Shown: one piece after another, positions 42,548-49,642 of the stretch | How positions within the stretch are numbered: position 1 is the stretch's first letter | Layout: the number at the start of each line of letters is the position of its first letter | From: Enterococcus aquimarinus | GTDB lineage: Bacteria > Bacillota > Bacilli > Lactobacillales > Enterococcaceae | Assembly: GCF_001885765.1 (NCBI RefSeq) | Contig: NZ_JXKD01000001.1 | Span: 248,001 to 312,000, forward strand | Direction: 5' to 3' | Length of the DNA stretch: 64,000 bases | Notes under the pieces: model-generated | What the model saw: the letters and a program-made list of their open reading frames with translations, nothing else | The model's database searches: none | Told to the model about the DNA's origin: nothing | Made by a program: the position numbers and the translations under genes

Positions 42548-42705
42548 TTTTTCACTCCTTTGCGAATTCACTCTGAATAGCCGGCTTAATTATAACAAAT
42601 TCTATCGAATATGACTAGCAACGGTTCAGTCCGGTCATCCATCTTGACGATTGGGGAGCGGATTGTTACTATTAGTTTATTAATCATGTGAGAGGTTGTT
42701 AGTTT

Positions 42706-43266
42706 ATGAAGGTATTCAATAATTGGTTGGAGACACTCAAGCAAATTGTTCGAGACAATCCGAAAAAAAAAGCCATTAGTCTGATCATTAGCAGTGTCGT
42801 GATAGGAATCCTTTTTTTCTTGGTTTCGTATAGTCGCACCGCTATTAGACAAAACCAAATCGAAGCACTCATTTATCCGCAAATTTTATCTGACAAACTT
42901 GTTCCTCTACCTTATGATCAAGAATCGGAAAAAATCAAAAAAACCGATGCTATTTCGGTATTATTTGTCAAACCCTCCAATCCGGATTTCCAGGAAATCT
43001 TGCGCATTTTCGAAAAACAAGACAGTGAATTAAACCGCTCGATTTATTTTTATCCACTTGTCTATCAAGCAGGGCGTATGAGCGAAAAATATCAACTAAA
43101 CGTTGAGGAGGCCACATTTATCTTTTTTGAAGGTGGTATTGAAAAAAATCGCTTTACCTATCAGTCGATTGACACACCTGAAAAAAACATCATTCCAGAG
43201 CTTAATCGCTTGCCGATGTGGAATATGAAAGTACTTGAAACAACGGAAGAAGAAAATAAAGAATAA
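42706..43266 (+). CDS. Membrane-anchored protein with thioredoxin-like pattern, no CxxC
   Basis: A 186-residue protein I cannot assign to a named family. Residues 1-22 are basic and cytoplasmic, 23-42 are a membrane anchor, and the rest is predicted to lie outside. The pattern AISVLFVKPSNPDFQEILRIFEKQ ... IYFYPLVYQAG ... YQLNVEEATFIFFEGG resembles the beta-alpha-beta core and cis-Pro region of a thioredoxin fold, but there is no CxxC and no Cys at all, so redox work is unlikely. Ribosome site GAGAGG. Confidence 0.6.
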   Translation: MKVFNNWLETLKQIVRDNPKKKAISLIISSVVIGILFFLVSYSRTAIRQNQIEALIYPQILSDKLVPLPYDQESEKIKKTDAISVLFVKPSNPDFQEILRIFEKQDSELNRSIYFYPLVYQAGRMSEKYQLNVEEATFIFFEGGIEKNRFTYQSIDTPEKNIIPELNRLPMWNMKVLETTEEENKE

Positions 43267-43272
43267 AAAAGA

Positions 43273-43301
43273 TTGACACAAGCCGCTGACTGCGGTAATC
43301 T
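43273..43301 (+). promoter_or_regulatory. Promoter of the Trp-type ABC operon
   Basis: TTGACA (43273-43278), 17-base spacer, TAATCT (43296-43301). The spacer holds CCGCTGACTGCGG, a short inverted repeat that may or may not be an operator. Confidence 0.82.
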
Positions 43302-43340
43302 ATCTTCAATTACAAACAAAGGACAGAAGGAGGACACATC

Positions 43341-43397
43341 ATGCCAGCAATATCTAGCAAAAATATTCCGTTATCATGGCAAAATTGGCGTAGATAA
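43341..43397 (+). CDS. Trp leader peptide
   Basis: An 18-residue open frame, MPAISSKNIPLSWQNWRR, with a strong GAAGGAGG site 8 bases before the ATG and two Trp codons at positions 13 and 16. Its stop overlaps the first RNA segment of the attenuator. It should serve only as a translation sensor. Confidence 0.82.
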   Translation: MPAISSKNIPLSWQNWRR

Positions 43398-43489
43398 GTT
43401 GTATTGATGGACTCATTCTCCATAGATACAACTTTTTAGAGTACTTTTCTAAACAGTGTATCTATGTCGGTATCGTAAAGATTATTTTC

Positions 43490-43519
43490 CCGCATAGACG
43501 AAAGACTATGCGGTTTTTT
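43490..43519 (+). terminator. Regulated terminator of the Trp attenuator
   Basis: CCGCATAG / CTATGCGG hairpin with six T. Confidence 0.9.
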
Positions 43520-43527
43520 GTTGTTTC

Positions 43528-43564
43528 AGCAACAGCCGTACAAAGATACGACTGTTGCTTTTTT
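43528..43564 (+). terminator. Second terminator before the Trp-type ABC genes
   Basis: AGCAACAGCCGTA pairs with TACGACTGTTGCT (one mismatch), followed by six T. It lies only 35 bases before the first gene, in tandem with the regulated terminator. Confidence 0.85.
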
Positions 43565-43598
43565 ATTTTTAAATCATAGACGGAAAAGAGGAACTAAA

Positions 43599-44615
43599 AT
43601 GAAAAACAAAGGGTTGATTTTCACCGTAGTAGCATTATTCTTAAGTATAACAATTGGGTTTTTCTATGAACAACGCGCACAAAAACCAGCAACGAATCCA
43701 AATGAAGCAGTTCAATATACGGTTGGGTTATTACAATTTGTCAGCCATCCTGCTCTAGATGAGATTACAAGAGGGGTGAAAGAAGGATTACAAGAACGCG
43801 GTTTAATCGAAGGGGAGAATTTAACATTACTCTTTCAAAATGGTCAAGCGGATCAAAGTAAGTTAACCACAATGAGTCAACAATTAATAAATCAAGGATC
43901 ACAGGTTTTGATTGGCATCGCAACGCCGGCGGTTCAAGCATTAGCCAATGAAACAACAGAAATCCCGGTCATTTTGGGTGCGGTAACGGATCCCGTTGGT
44001 GCAGGATTAATTGCAGATATGGAAAATCCTGGTGGGAATTTGACCGGTGTTTCCGATAAAGCGCCTGTCTTGGAACAATTAACGGTTGCCAAAAAATTAC
44101 TACCTCAGGCAAAGACTGTCGGTATATTGTATTCTTCTGGGGAGGACAATTCGATTTATCAAGTGGAAGAAGCCAAGCAAGCGGCCGAAGGATTAGGACT
44201 CTCAGTGGAAACATTTGCCGTGCCTTCCGCGACGGAAATTCGCCAAATCGTTCAAGTCATGGCCAGTCAGGTTGATTTTATTTATATTCCATTAGATAAT
44301 ACAATCGCAAATGCGATGCCTGCGGTAGTGACTGAGGCGAACAAAACAAAAACACCGATTATTCCTTCCGTTGATACAATGGTCCAAGAAGGTGGATTAG
44401 CAACGGTTGGGATCAATCAATTTCAAATTGGGTATCAAACAGGACTGATGGCAGCAAGTATTTTAAAAGGGGAAAAAGAAACGGCAACGACTCCTGTCTA
44501 TACTTTTGATGAAGGGGATTTAATCATTAATGAAACACAAGCAGCTTTACTCGGAATTGAAATTCCGGCAGCATTAAAAGAAACAGCAACGTTAATTGGA
44601 GGCGAAGAAGAATGA
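43599..44615 (+). CDS. trpX: ABC transporter substrate-binding protein, TrpX type
   Basis: A 338-residue binding protein of the ABC_sub_bind (PF04392) family. The N-terminus MKNKGLIFTVVALFLSITIGFF is a signal-anchor; there is no lipobox Cys, unlike most Gram-positive binding proteins. The mature part has the periplasmic-binding fold (VQYTVGLLQFVSHPALDEI, QVLIGIATPAVQALANET, VILGAVTDPVGAGL, GVSDKAP, VGILYSSGEDNS). Tryptophan as substrate is inferred from the leader peptide and from the trpXYZ systems of streptococci. The ATG follows AAAGAGGA; a longer frame from 43518 runs through the terminator and is rejected. It overlaps the permease by four bases. Confidence 0.8.
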   Translation: MKNKGLIFTVVALFLSITIGFFYEQRAQKPATNPNEAVQYTVGLLQFVSHPALDEITRGVKEGLQERGLIEGENLTLLFQNGQADQSKLTTMSQQLINQGSQVLIGIATPAVQALANETTEIPVILGAVTDPVGAGLIADMENPGGNLTGVSDKAPVLEQLTVAKKLLPQAKTVGILYSSGEDNSIYQVEEAKQAAEGLGLSVETFAVPSATEIRQIVQVMASQVDFIYIPLDNTIANAMPAVVTEANKTKTPIIPSVDTMVQEGGLATVGINQFQIGYQTGLMAASILKGEKETATTPVYTFDEGDLIINETQAALLGIEIPAALKETATLIGGEEE

Positions 44616-45493
44616 TTTTTTCATCAATTGGACAAGGGTTAATATGGGGGATTCTAGGATTAGGAATCTTTATGACTTACCGGATTTTAAATTTCCCTGA
44701 TATGACAGCAGAAGGGTCATTCCCACTGGGAGGTGCGGTCTGTGTTGCGGCAATTGTGGCCGGTATTCATCCCATCGTAGCAACGATTTTGGCTGTTTTT
44801 GCGGGGATGCTAGCCGGACTAGTGACCGGGCTGCTTTACACAAAAGGCAAAATTCCTGTGATATTGGCGGGGATCTTAGTCATGTCTTCATTGAATGCCG
44901 TCATGCTCTATGTCATGAAACGACCGAATTTATCTTTATTAAACCAACCGAAATTACTTGATTTCTTTCAAGATATCGGGATTTCGCAAAATTTCGATCG
45001 AATTTTTCTTGGTCTCATCGCTTCAGGCATCATTATTAGTGGACTCTATTTTTTCTTTAATACAGAATTTGGACAAGCGTATATTGCGACAGGAGATAAT
45101 GAAACGATGGCACGGTCTTTAGGCATTGCAACGGATCGGATGAAAATTGTCGGACTCGTCTTATCAAATGGTGTCATTGCGCTCAGTGGTTCATTAATTG
45201 CCCAAAGCGATGGCTATGCGGACGTCAACAAAGGCGTAGGAGTCATTGTGATTGGTCTTGCATCGATTATTATAGGCGAAGTGCTATACGGAGAATTGAC
45301 GTTCTTAGAGCGTTTAATTGCTATTGTCGTCGGAAGTATTATTTACCAATTACTCATCTTACTGGTCATTCGACTCGGCTTTGATACGACATACTTAAAA
45401 CTGTTTTCTGCAATTATTCTAGCGATCTGTTTGTTAATTCCACAAATCAAAACAACATTACGACTAAAAACCGGTCTGGAAAAGGAGGCGTAA
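44612..45493 (+). CDS. trpY: ABC transporter permease, TrpY type
   Basis: A 293-residue membrane permease of the branched-chain-type (BPD_transp_2) superfamily with about nine hydrophobic segments. GLGIFMTYRILNFPDMTAEGSFPLGGAV near the start and the ATGDNETMARSLGIATDRMKIVGLVLSNG coupling region near residue 160 are family marks. It is coupled to the binding-protein gene by an ATGA overlap. Confidence 0.85.
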   Translation: MIFSSIGQGLIWGILGLGIFMTYRILNFPDMTAEGSFPLGGAVCVAAIVAGIHPIVATILAVFAGMLAGLVTGLLYTKGKIPVILAGILVMSSLNAVMLYVMKRPNLSLLNQPKLLDFFQDIGISQNFDRIFLGLIASGIIISGLYFFFNTEFGQAYIATGDNETMARSLGIATDRMKIVGLVLSNGVIALSGSLIAQSDGYADVNKGVGVIVIGLASIIIGEVLYGELTFLERLIAIVVGSIIYQLLILLVIRLGFDTTYLKLFSAIILAICLLIPQIKTTLRLKTGLEKEA

Positions 45494-45497
45494 ACAC

Positions 45498-46265
45498 ATG
45501 ACAGTTTTAGAAATGAAGAATGCCGTAAAAACCATTCAGAATGGGCCAAAAGAACAAAAAGTGTTATTAAACAAGGTCAATTTAACGGTTCAGCCCGGCG
45601 ACTTTATCACAATTCTAGGTGGCAATGGTGCTGGAAAAAGTACTTTGTTTAATAGTATTTCAGGAAATGTCGCCCTGACTAGTGGACAACTAATCATGAA
45701 TGGGCAGGATATCACGAACTTTTCCGAGGAAAATCGGGCTCGTCACATCGCTCGTGTGTTTCAAGATCCCAAAATGGGGACCGCACCACGAATGACGGTA
45801 GCTGAAAATTTATTACTCGCGCAATCACGTGGCGAAAAAAGAGGTTTTCGCTTACGCCAATTAAAGCAACAAAAAGACGCTTTCTATGAGTTGTGTCGTG
45901 TCGTTGGAAATGGCTTAGAAAATCACTTAGATACCCCTACTGGAAATTTATCGGGTGGACAAAGACAAGCCTTGAGTTTATTAATGGCGACGATGAAAAC
46001 GCCAGATCTGCTGTTACTAGATGAACATACTGCCGCGCTTGATCCAAAGACAGCGAAGCAATTAATGGAAATTACTAATCAGCGTATACTAGAACAAAAA
46101 CTGACATGTTTAATGATCACCCATCGAATGGAAGATGCATTAAAATATGGGAATCGGTTAATTTTGCTGCAAAAAGGGGAAATTGTAAAAGATTTAAATC
46201 AAGCGGAAAAAGAAGCACTGACCTTACCAGATTTACTTTCTTTTTTTGATGAAATCATTTTTTAA
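45498..46265 (+). CDS. trpZ: ABC transporter ATP-binding protein, TrpZ type
   Basis: A 255-residue ATPase. Walker A is GGNGAGKST (about residues 39-47), the signature is LSGGQRQAL (about 148), Walker B is LLLLDEHTAALDP and the switch His is in MITHRMEDAL. It completes the three-gene importer. No terminator is obvious after its stop; the aro promoter follows 18 bases later. Confidence 0.9.
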   Translation: MTVLEMKNAVKTIQNGPKEQKVLLNKVNLTVQPGDFITILGGNGAGKSTLFNSISGNVALTSGQLIMNGQDITNFSEENRARHIARVFQDPKMGTAPRMTVAENLLLAQSRGEKRGFRLRQLKQQKDAFYELCRVVGNGLENHLDTPTGNLSGGQRQALSLLMATMKTPDLLLLDEHTAALDPKTAKQLMEITNQRILEQKLTCLMITHRMEDALKYGNRLILLQKGEIVKDLNQAEKEALTLPDLLSFFDEIIF

Positions 46266-46283
46266 AAAATAATGAAAATAATC

Positions 46284-46312
46284 TTGACATTTTCTCATCA
46301 AAATCATATACT
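46284..46312 (+). promoter_or_regulatory. aro operon promoter
   Basis: TTGACA (46284-46289), 17-base spacer, TATACT (46307-46312). Confidence 0.9.
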
Positions 46313-46345
46313 AAGTTCATCTTAGTCAATTAGGAGCGAATAACG

Positions 46346-46402
46346 ATGATGAAAAACACACAAATACAATCGAATAATTACTACTTTAGCTATTTTAGAT
46401 AG
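46346..46402 (+). CDS. Tyr/Phe leader peptide
   Basis: An 18-residue open frame, MMKNTQIQSNNYYFSYFR, behind TAGGAG. Five of the last seven residues are Tyr or Phe (TAC TAC TTT AGC TAT TTT), matching the products of the operon it precedes. Confidence 0.83.
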   Translation: MMKNTQIQSNNYYFSYFR

Positions 46403-46480
46403 GTTTGTATTCATCACGTTATGGGTACAAACAACGCGTTTGTATCTATAGATGGCTAATGGAATTTGTAATGGAAACCA

Positions 46481-46518
46481 AGCCCCTGTAGATCATGAAA
46501 CATCTACGGTGGCTTTTT
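46481..46518 (+). terminator. Regulated terminator of the aro attenuator
   Basis: AGCCCCTGTAGAT / ATCTACGGTGGCT hairpin with an eight-base loop and five T. Confidence 0.85.
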
Positions 46519-46548
46519 ATATTTTTCTAGCTTTTTTGGAGGAATAAT

Positions 46549-46593
46549 AAGATGTTCACTGTAGACTAACCATTTACAGGAACATCTTTTTTT
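46549..46593 (+). terminator. Second terminator before aroE
   Basis: AGATGTTC / GAACATCT with an inner CTGTA/TTACAG stem and seven T. It lies 25 bases before aroE. Confidence 0.85.
46552..46569 (+). other. Possible five-codon mini-ORF inside terminator 2
   Basis: GGAGGA (46538-46543) stands at workable distance from ATG TTC ACT GTA GAC TAA (MFTVD). The mini-ORF fills the 5' arm of the second terminator, so a ribosome on it would prevent the hairpin. It may be chance. Confidence 0.3.
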
Positions 46594-46617
46594 ATTGAAA
46601 GAAAAAGGAGGAATGTC

Positions 46618-47487
46618 ATGGAAACATCGTTTGAAATCAGCGGAAACACAAGGTTAGCAGGCTTTTTTGGTCATCCAGCAAAGCATAGCATTTCTCCTAA
46701 GATGCATAATTTAGCTTTTGCGATGTGCCAAATCGATGCTCGCTATCTAGCCTTTGATGTTTTACCCGAGCATCTTGAAACAAGTGTCCAAGCGATTCGG
46801 AGTCTTCACTTATTGGGGGTTAATATCTCAATGCCGCATAAACAACACGTCATTTCTTATCTTGATGGGTTGTCGGAATCGGCGCAACTAATCGGAGCCG
46901 TCAACACCATTGTCAATGACGAAGGTCGCTTAATTGGTCACAACACAGATGGTATTGGGTTTATGAGGAGTCTCTCAGAAATCAAGGTCGATGTGCTAGG
47001 AAAAGAGATCACGGTTCTAGGTGCTGGCGGGGCTTCGACCGCAATTATTTGTCAAGCAGCGTTAGACGGAGTAAAAAAAATCAACGTCATCAGTCGCCTA
47101 GGGAATAATTTTGAGAAAATGACTGCTAAAGCTCAAAATATGCGTCAGAACCTCCCGTGCGAAATCGTGATGATTGAAGCAAGTCAACAGCGACTCATCA
47201 AAGACGCCTGTCAATCAAGTTGTCTATTAGTTAATGCCACAAATGTTGGGATGGGTGATTTAGAGCATGAGATTCCGTTCATCGACCCACAATGGCTCAG
47301 AAAAGAATTAGCGGTATATGATATCATTTATCACCCTGCGCAAACACCACTCTTAAAAAAAGCCAAGGAGACGGGTGCTGTAACGGCCAATGGCTTAGGG
47401 ATGCTCTTTCATCAAGGAGCTGCTGCGTTTGAACTTTGGACAAAGCAAGAAATGCCCGCTCAAATTATGAATGACATTCAAAAATAA
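46618..47487 (+). CDS. aroE: Shikimate dehydrogenase
   Basis: A 289-residue NADPH enzyme reducing 3-dehydroshikimate. Substrate side: GHPAKHSISPKMHN near residue 18, catalytic Lys in MPHKQH near 71, and HNTDGIGF near 106. Cofactor loop GAGGASTAI near 131 and NATNVGM near 206. Full length for the family. First gene of the aro operon, with AAAGGAGG. Confidence 0.96.
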   Translation: METSFEISGNTRLAGFFGHPAKHSISPKMHNLAFAMCQIDARYLAFDVLPEHLETSVQAIRSLHLLGVNISMPHKQHVISYLDGLSESAQLIGAVNTIVNDEGRLIGHNTDGIGFMRSLSEIKVDVLGKEITVLGAGGASTAIICQAALDGVKKINVISRLGNNFEKMTAKAQNMRQNLPCEIVMIEASQQRLIKDACQSSCLLVNATNVGMGDLEHEIPFIDPQWLRKELAVYDIIYHPAQTPLLKKAKETGAVTANGLGMLFHQGAAAFELWTKQEMPAQIMNDIQK

Positions 47488-47520
47488 CTTAATTAAAACT
47501 CAGAAAGTAGGAAAAAGAAT

Positions 47521-48546
47521 ATGATCGTGATTATGAAACCAGGTGCAACAAACCAACAAATTGAAACAGTTGTCAAAAGAATTAAAGAAAGTGGCTTAGA
47601 TTTTCAATTGAATACCGGAAGCGAACAAGTCGTGATTGGACTATTGGGCGATACCCGCTCGATTCAAGACATTGCTTTTCGTAGTTACGAAGGTGTCGAT
47701 AAAACCGTTAGAATTAGTAACACATACAAGTTAACGTCACGTGAATTTCATCCCGATGATACCATCGTTGATGTGGATGGTGTCAAAATTGGGGATGGTA
47801 GTTTTGTGACAATGGCGGGTCCTTGTTCCGTTGAAGGACTAGACCAAATTCGCGAATCGGCTCGCATGGCAAAAGCTGGTGGGGCGAAGATTTTACGAGG
47901 TGGCGCGTTCAAGCCAAGAACGTCACCCTACGCTTTCCAAGGACTAGAAGAAGAAGGCTTAAAAATCATGCGCCAAGCTGCGGATGAATTTGGCTTAAAA
48001 GTCATCACAGAATTAATGGACGAAGCGCATGTGGATGTTGTCGCTGAGTACTCCGATATTATTCAAATTGGCGCACGAAACATGCAAAACTTCAAATTAC
48101 TTGCAACGGTTGGAAAAACCGGCAAACCGGTTGGGTTAAAACGAGGGATTTCAGGCACGATTGATGAATGGTTAAATGCAGCAGAATACGTTGCCTTTGC
48201 AGAGAAAAGCCCAGTCATTTTCATCGAACGTGGGATTCGGACATATGAAACAGCGACACGTAATACATTTGATTTAAGTGCGGTGCCAATTATCAAAAAA
48301 TTAAGTCATTTCCCAATTATCGTGGATCCAAGTCATGGAACAGGTGTATGGGATCTCGTGACACCAATGGCGCGCGCGGGTGTGGCAGCAGGTGCAGATG
48401 GAATGATCGTTGAAATTCATCCAGATCCAGCAAATGCATGGTCAGATGGGCCACAATCTCTAAACGAGAAGAACTACTTGAATATGATGAAAGAAGTCAA
48501 TGTTTTAGTAAAAGCGATGGAAGAAATTAAAGCTATCCAAAAATAA
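47521..48546 (+). CDS. aroF: DAHP synthase, type I-beta with N-terminal regulatory domain
   Basis: A 341-residue 3-deoxy-7-phosphoheptulonate synthase, the committed step of the shikimate pathway. The first 70 or so residues form a ferredoxin-like domain (MIVIMKPGATNQQIETVVKRI) like that of Thermotoga DAHP synthase, where Tyr or Phe binds for feedback. The barrel shows MAGPCSVEG, KILRGGAFKPRTSPYAFQG, QIGARNMQN and IVDPSHGTG. It lacks a chorismate mutase domain. Feedback type is inferred from architecture. Confidence 0.94.
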   Translation: MIVIMKPGATNQQIETVVKRIKESGLDFQLNTGSEQVVIGLLGDTRSIQDIAFRSYEGVDKTVRISNTYKLTSREFHPDDTIVDVDGVKIGDGSFVTMAGPCSVEGLDQIRESARMAKAGGAKILRGGAFKPRTSPYAFQGLEEEGLKIMRQAADEFGLKVITELMDEAHVDVVAEYSDIIQIGARNMQNFKLLATVGKTGKPVGLKRGISGTIDEWLNAAEYVAFAEKSPVIFIERGIRTYETATRNTFDLSAVPIIKKLSHFPIIVDPSHGTGVWDLVTPMARAGVAAGADGMIVEIHPDPANAWSDGPQSLNEKNYLNMMKEVNVLVKAMEEIKAIQK

Positions 48547-48567
48547 GACGAAAGGACGATCGCCCCG

Positions 48568-49623
48568 ATGCAAATTCAACTAACGAATCATTCATATGAT
48601 ATTTTAATTCAAAAAGGCGCATTGAAAGAACTCGCTTCTTGGGTAACCTCCGTTTGGCAACCGCAACGTATCGCGATCATTACCGATAGCAATGTTGCGC
48701 CCCTTTACGCAGAAACTGCTCAGCAACAACTGATTGCGGCAGGATTCCCCACTCATTTATTTGTGGTTCCCGCTGGTGAAGCGAGTAAATCATTGGAACA
48801 AGCAGGGAAATTATACGAACAATTAGCAGAAGCTGGATTTACCAGAAGCGATGGTATCTTGGCACTTGGCGGTGGTGTCATTGGAGATTTAGTTGGTTTC
48901 GTGGCTTCCACTTATATGCGTGGCTTACATTTTTTACAAATTCCAACGACCTTACTCGCACAAGTCGATTCAAGTATTGGTGGTAAAACGGCCGTTAATA
49001 CTAAAAGCGCTAAGAACTTGGTTGGAACATTCTCGCAACCAGATGGCGTGTTAATTGATCCTGAGGTGTTACATACGTTAGATAATCGCCGACTACGAGA
49101 AGGCATCGCCGAAATTATTAAAGCGGGTGCGATTGCCGACAAAGAATTATGGGCGAAATTAGCCAATCTCACAGATGAGTTTGACCTACGCGACAAAGCC
49201 GAAGAGATTATTCCTTTAGCGCTTCATGTCAAAAAAGTGGTCGTCGAAGAAGATGAGTTTGATAACGGGAGTCGTCTCTTACTGAATTTTGGTCACACAA
49301 TCGGACACGGAATTGAAAATACCGCTGGTTACGGCGTGGTTAGTCATGGCGAAGCGGTGGCACTCGGCATGGTCATGATGACGCGTCACGCGGAAGAAAC
49401 TGGTTTAACTCCAAAAGGCGTGACGAAAGAAATAAGTGACATGTTAGAAAAGTTCCATTTACCGACTGACTATGAAACGCTAGATGCCACTCGCATTTAT
49501 CAAGCCATCACGCATGATAAAAAAGCGCGAGGTAATCAAATCAAGATTATTTTGTTAGAAGAAATTGGACAAGCCAAAATTGTGGCGATTCCAATCGAAG
49601 AAATGCGCCATTATATCGGTTAA
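48568..49623 (+). CDS. aroB: 3-Dehydroquinate synthase
   Basis: A 351-residue NAD+ and metal enzyme closing DAHP to 3-dehydroquinate. NAD-binding [21 protein letters not shown] near residue 95, metal ligands Glu in [11 protein letters not shown] near 190 and His in [12 protein letters not shown] near 240, and [10 protein letters not shown]. It follows aroF by 21 bases. Confidence 0.96.
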   Translation: MQIQLTNHSYDILIQKGALKELASWVTSVWQPQRIAIITDSNVAPLYAETAQQQLIAAGFPTHLFVVPAGEASKSLEQAGKLYEQLAEAGFTRSDGILALGGGVIGDLVGFVASTYMRGLHFLQIPTTLLAQVDSSIGGKTAVNTKSAKNLVGTFSQPDGVLIDPEVLHTLDNRRLREGIAEIIKAGAIADKELWAKLANLTDEFDLRDKAEEIIPLALHVKKVVVEEDEFDNGSRLLLNFGHTIGHGIENTAGYGVVSHGEAVALGMVMMTRHAEETGLTPKGVTKEISDMLEKFHLPTDYETLDATRIYQAITHDKKARGNQIKIILLEEIGQAKIVAIPIEEMRHYIG

Positions 49624-49642
49624 TTTAAAAGGGGGAAATAAA

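Larger units (their letters stand above)
43308..43598 (+). promoter_or_regulatory. Ribosome-mediated attenuator responding to tryptophan
   Basis: Behind a leader peptide with two Trp codons lie five chained segments. Segment 1 AAGTTGTAT (43396-43404) pairs with segment 2 ATACAACTT (43426-43434). CATAGATAC of segment 2 (43421-43429) pairs with segment 3 GTATCTATG (43458-43466). TCTATGTCGG of segment 3 pairs with segment 4 CCGCATAGA (43490-43498). Segment 4 CCGCATAG pairs with segment 5 CTATGCGG (43506-43513), followed by six T. Stalling at Trp codons leaves segment 1 free, so 1:2 and 3:4 form and block the terminator. A ribosome at the stop masks segment 1, so 2:3 and the 4:5 terminator form. 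No T-box sequence is present. Confidence 0.82.
46319..46617 (+). promoter_or_regulatory. Ribosome-mediated attenuator responding to Tyr/Phe
   Basis: It has the same five-segment plan as the Trp leader. Segment 1 (46403-46414, GTTTGTATTCAT) pairs with segment 2 (46421-46432, ATGGGTACAAAC, with two G-T pairs). Segment 2 extended to 46420 pairs with segment 3 (46438-46450, GTTTGTATCTATA). Segment 3 (46444-46457, ATCTATAGATGGCT) pairs with segment 4 (46481-46493, AGCCCCTGTAGAT). Segment 4 pairs with segment 5 (46502-46514, ATCTACGGTGGCT), followed by five T. Segment 1 begins right at the leader stop codon, so a terminating ribosome would mask it and favour termination, while stalling at Tyr/Phe codons would favour read-through. 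No T-box motif is present. Confidence 0.8.

Noticed and set aside
42586-42882. 98-residue minus-strand frame across the start of the thioredoxin-like gene
   Set aside because: No ribosome site, and it covers the promoter region and 5' end of a better-supported gene.
43518-43598. N-terminal extension of the Trp binding protein
   Set aside because: It would translate through the second terminator, has no ribosome site, and removes the normal N-terminal anchor; ATG at 43599 is preferred.
43308-46617. T-box riboswitches for the Trp importer and aro operon
   Set aside because: Expected in Lactobacillales, but neither leader has the TGGNACCGCG core, while the alaS leader in the same window does. 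Leader peptides explain the structures better.
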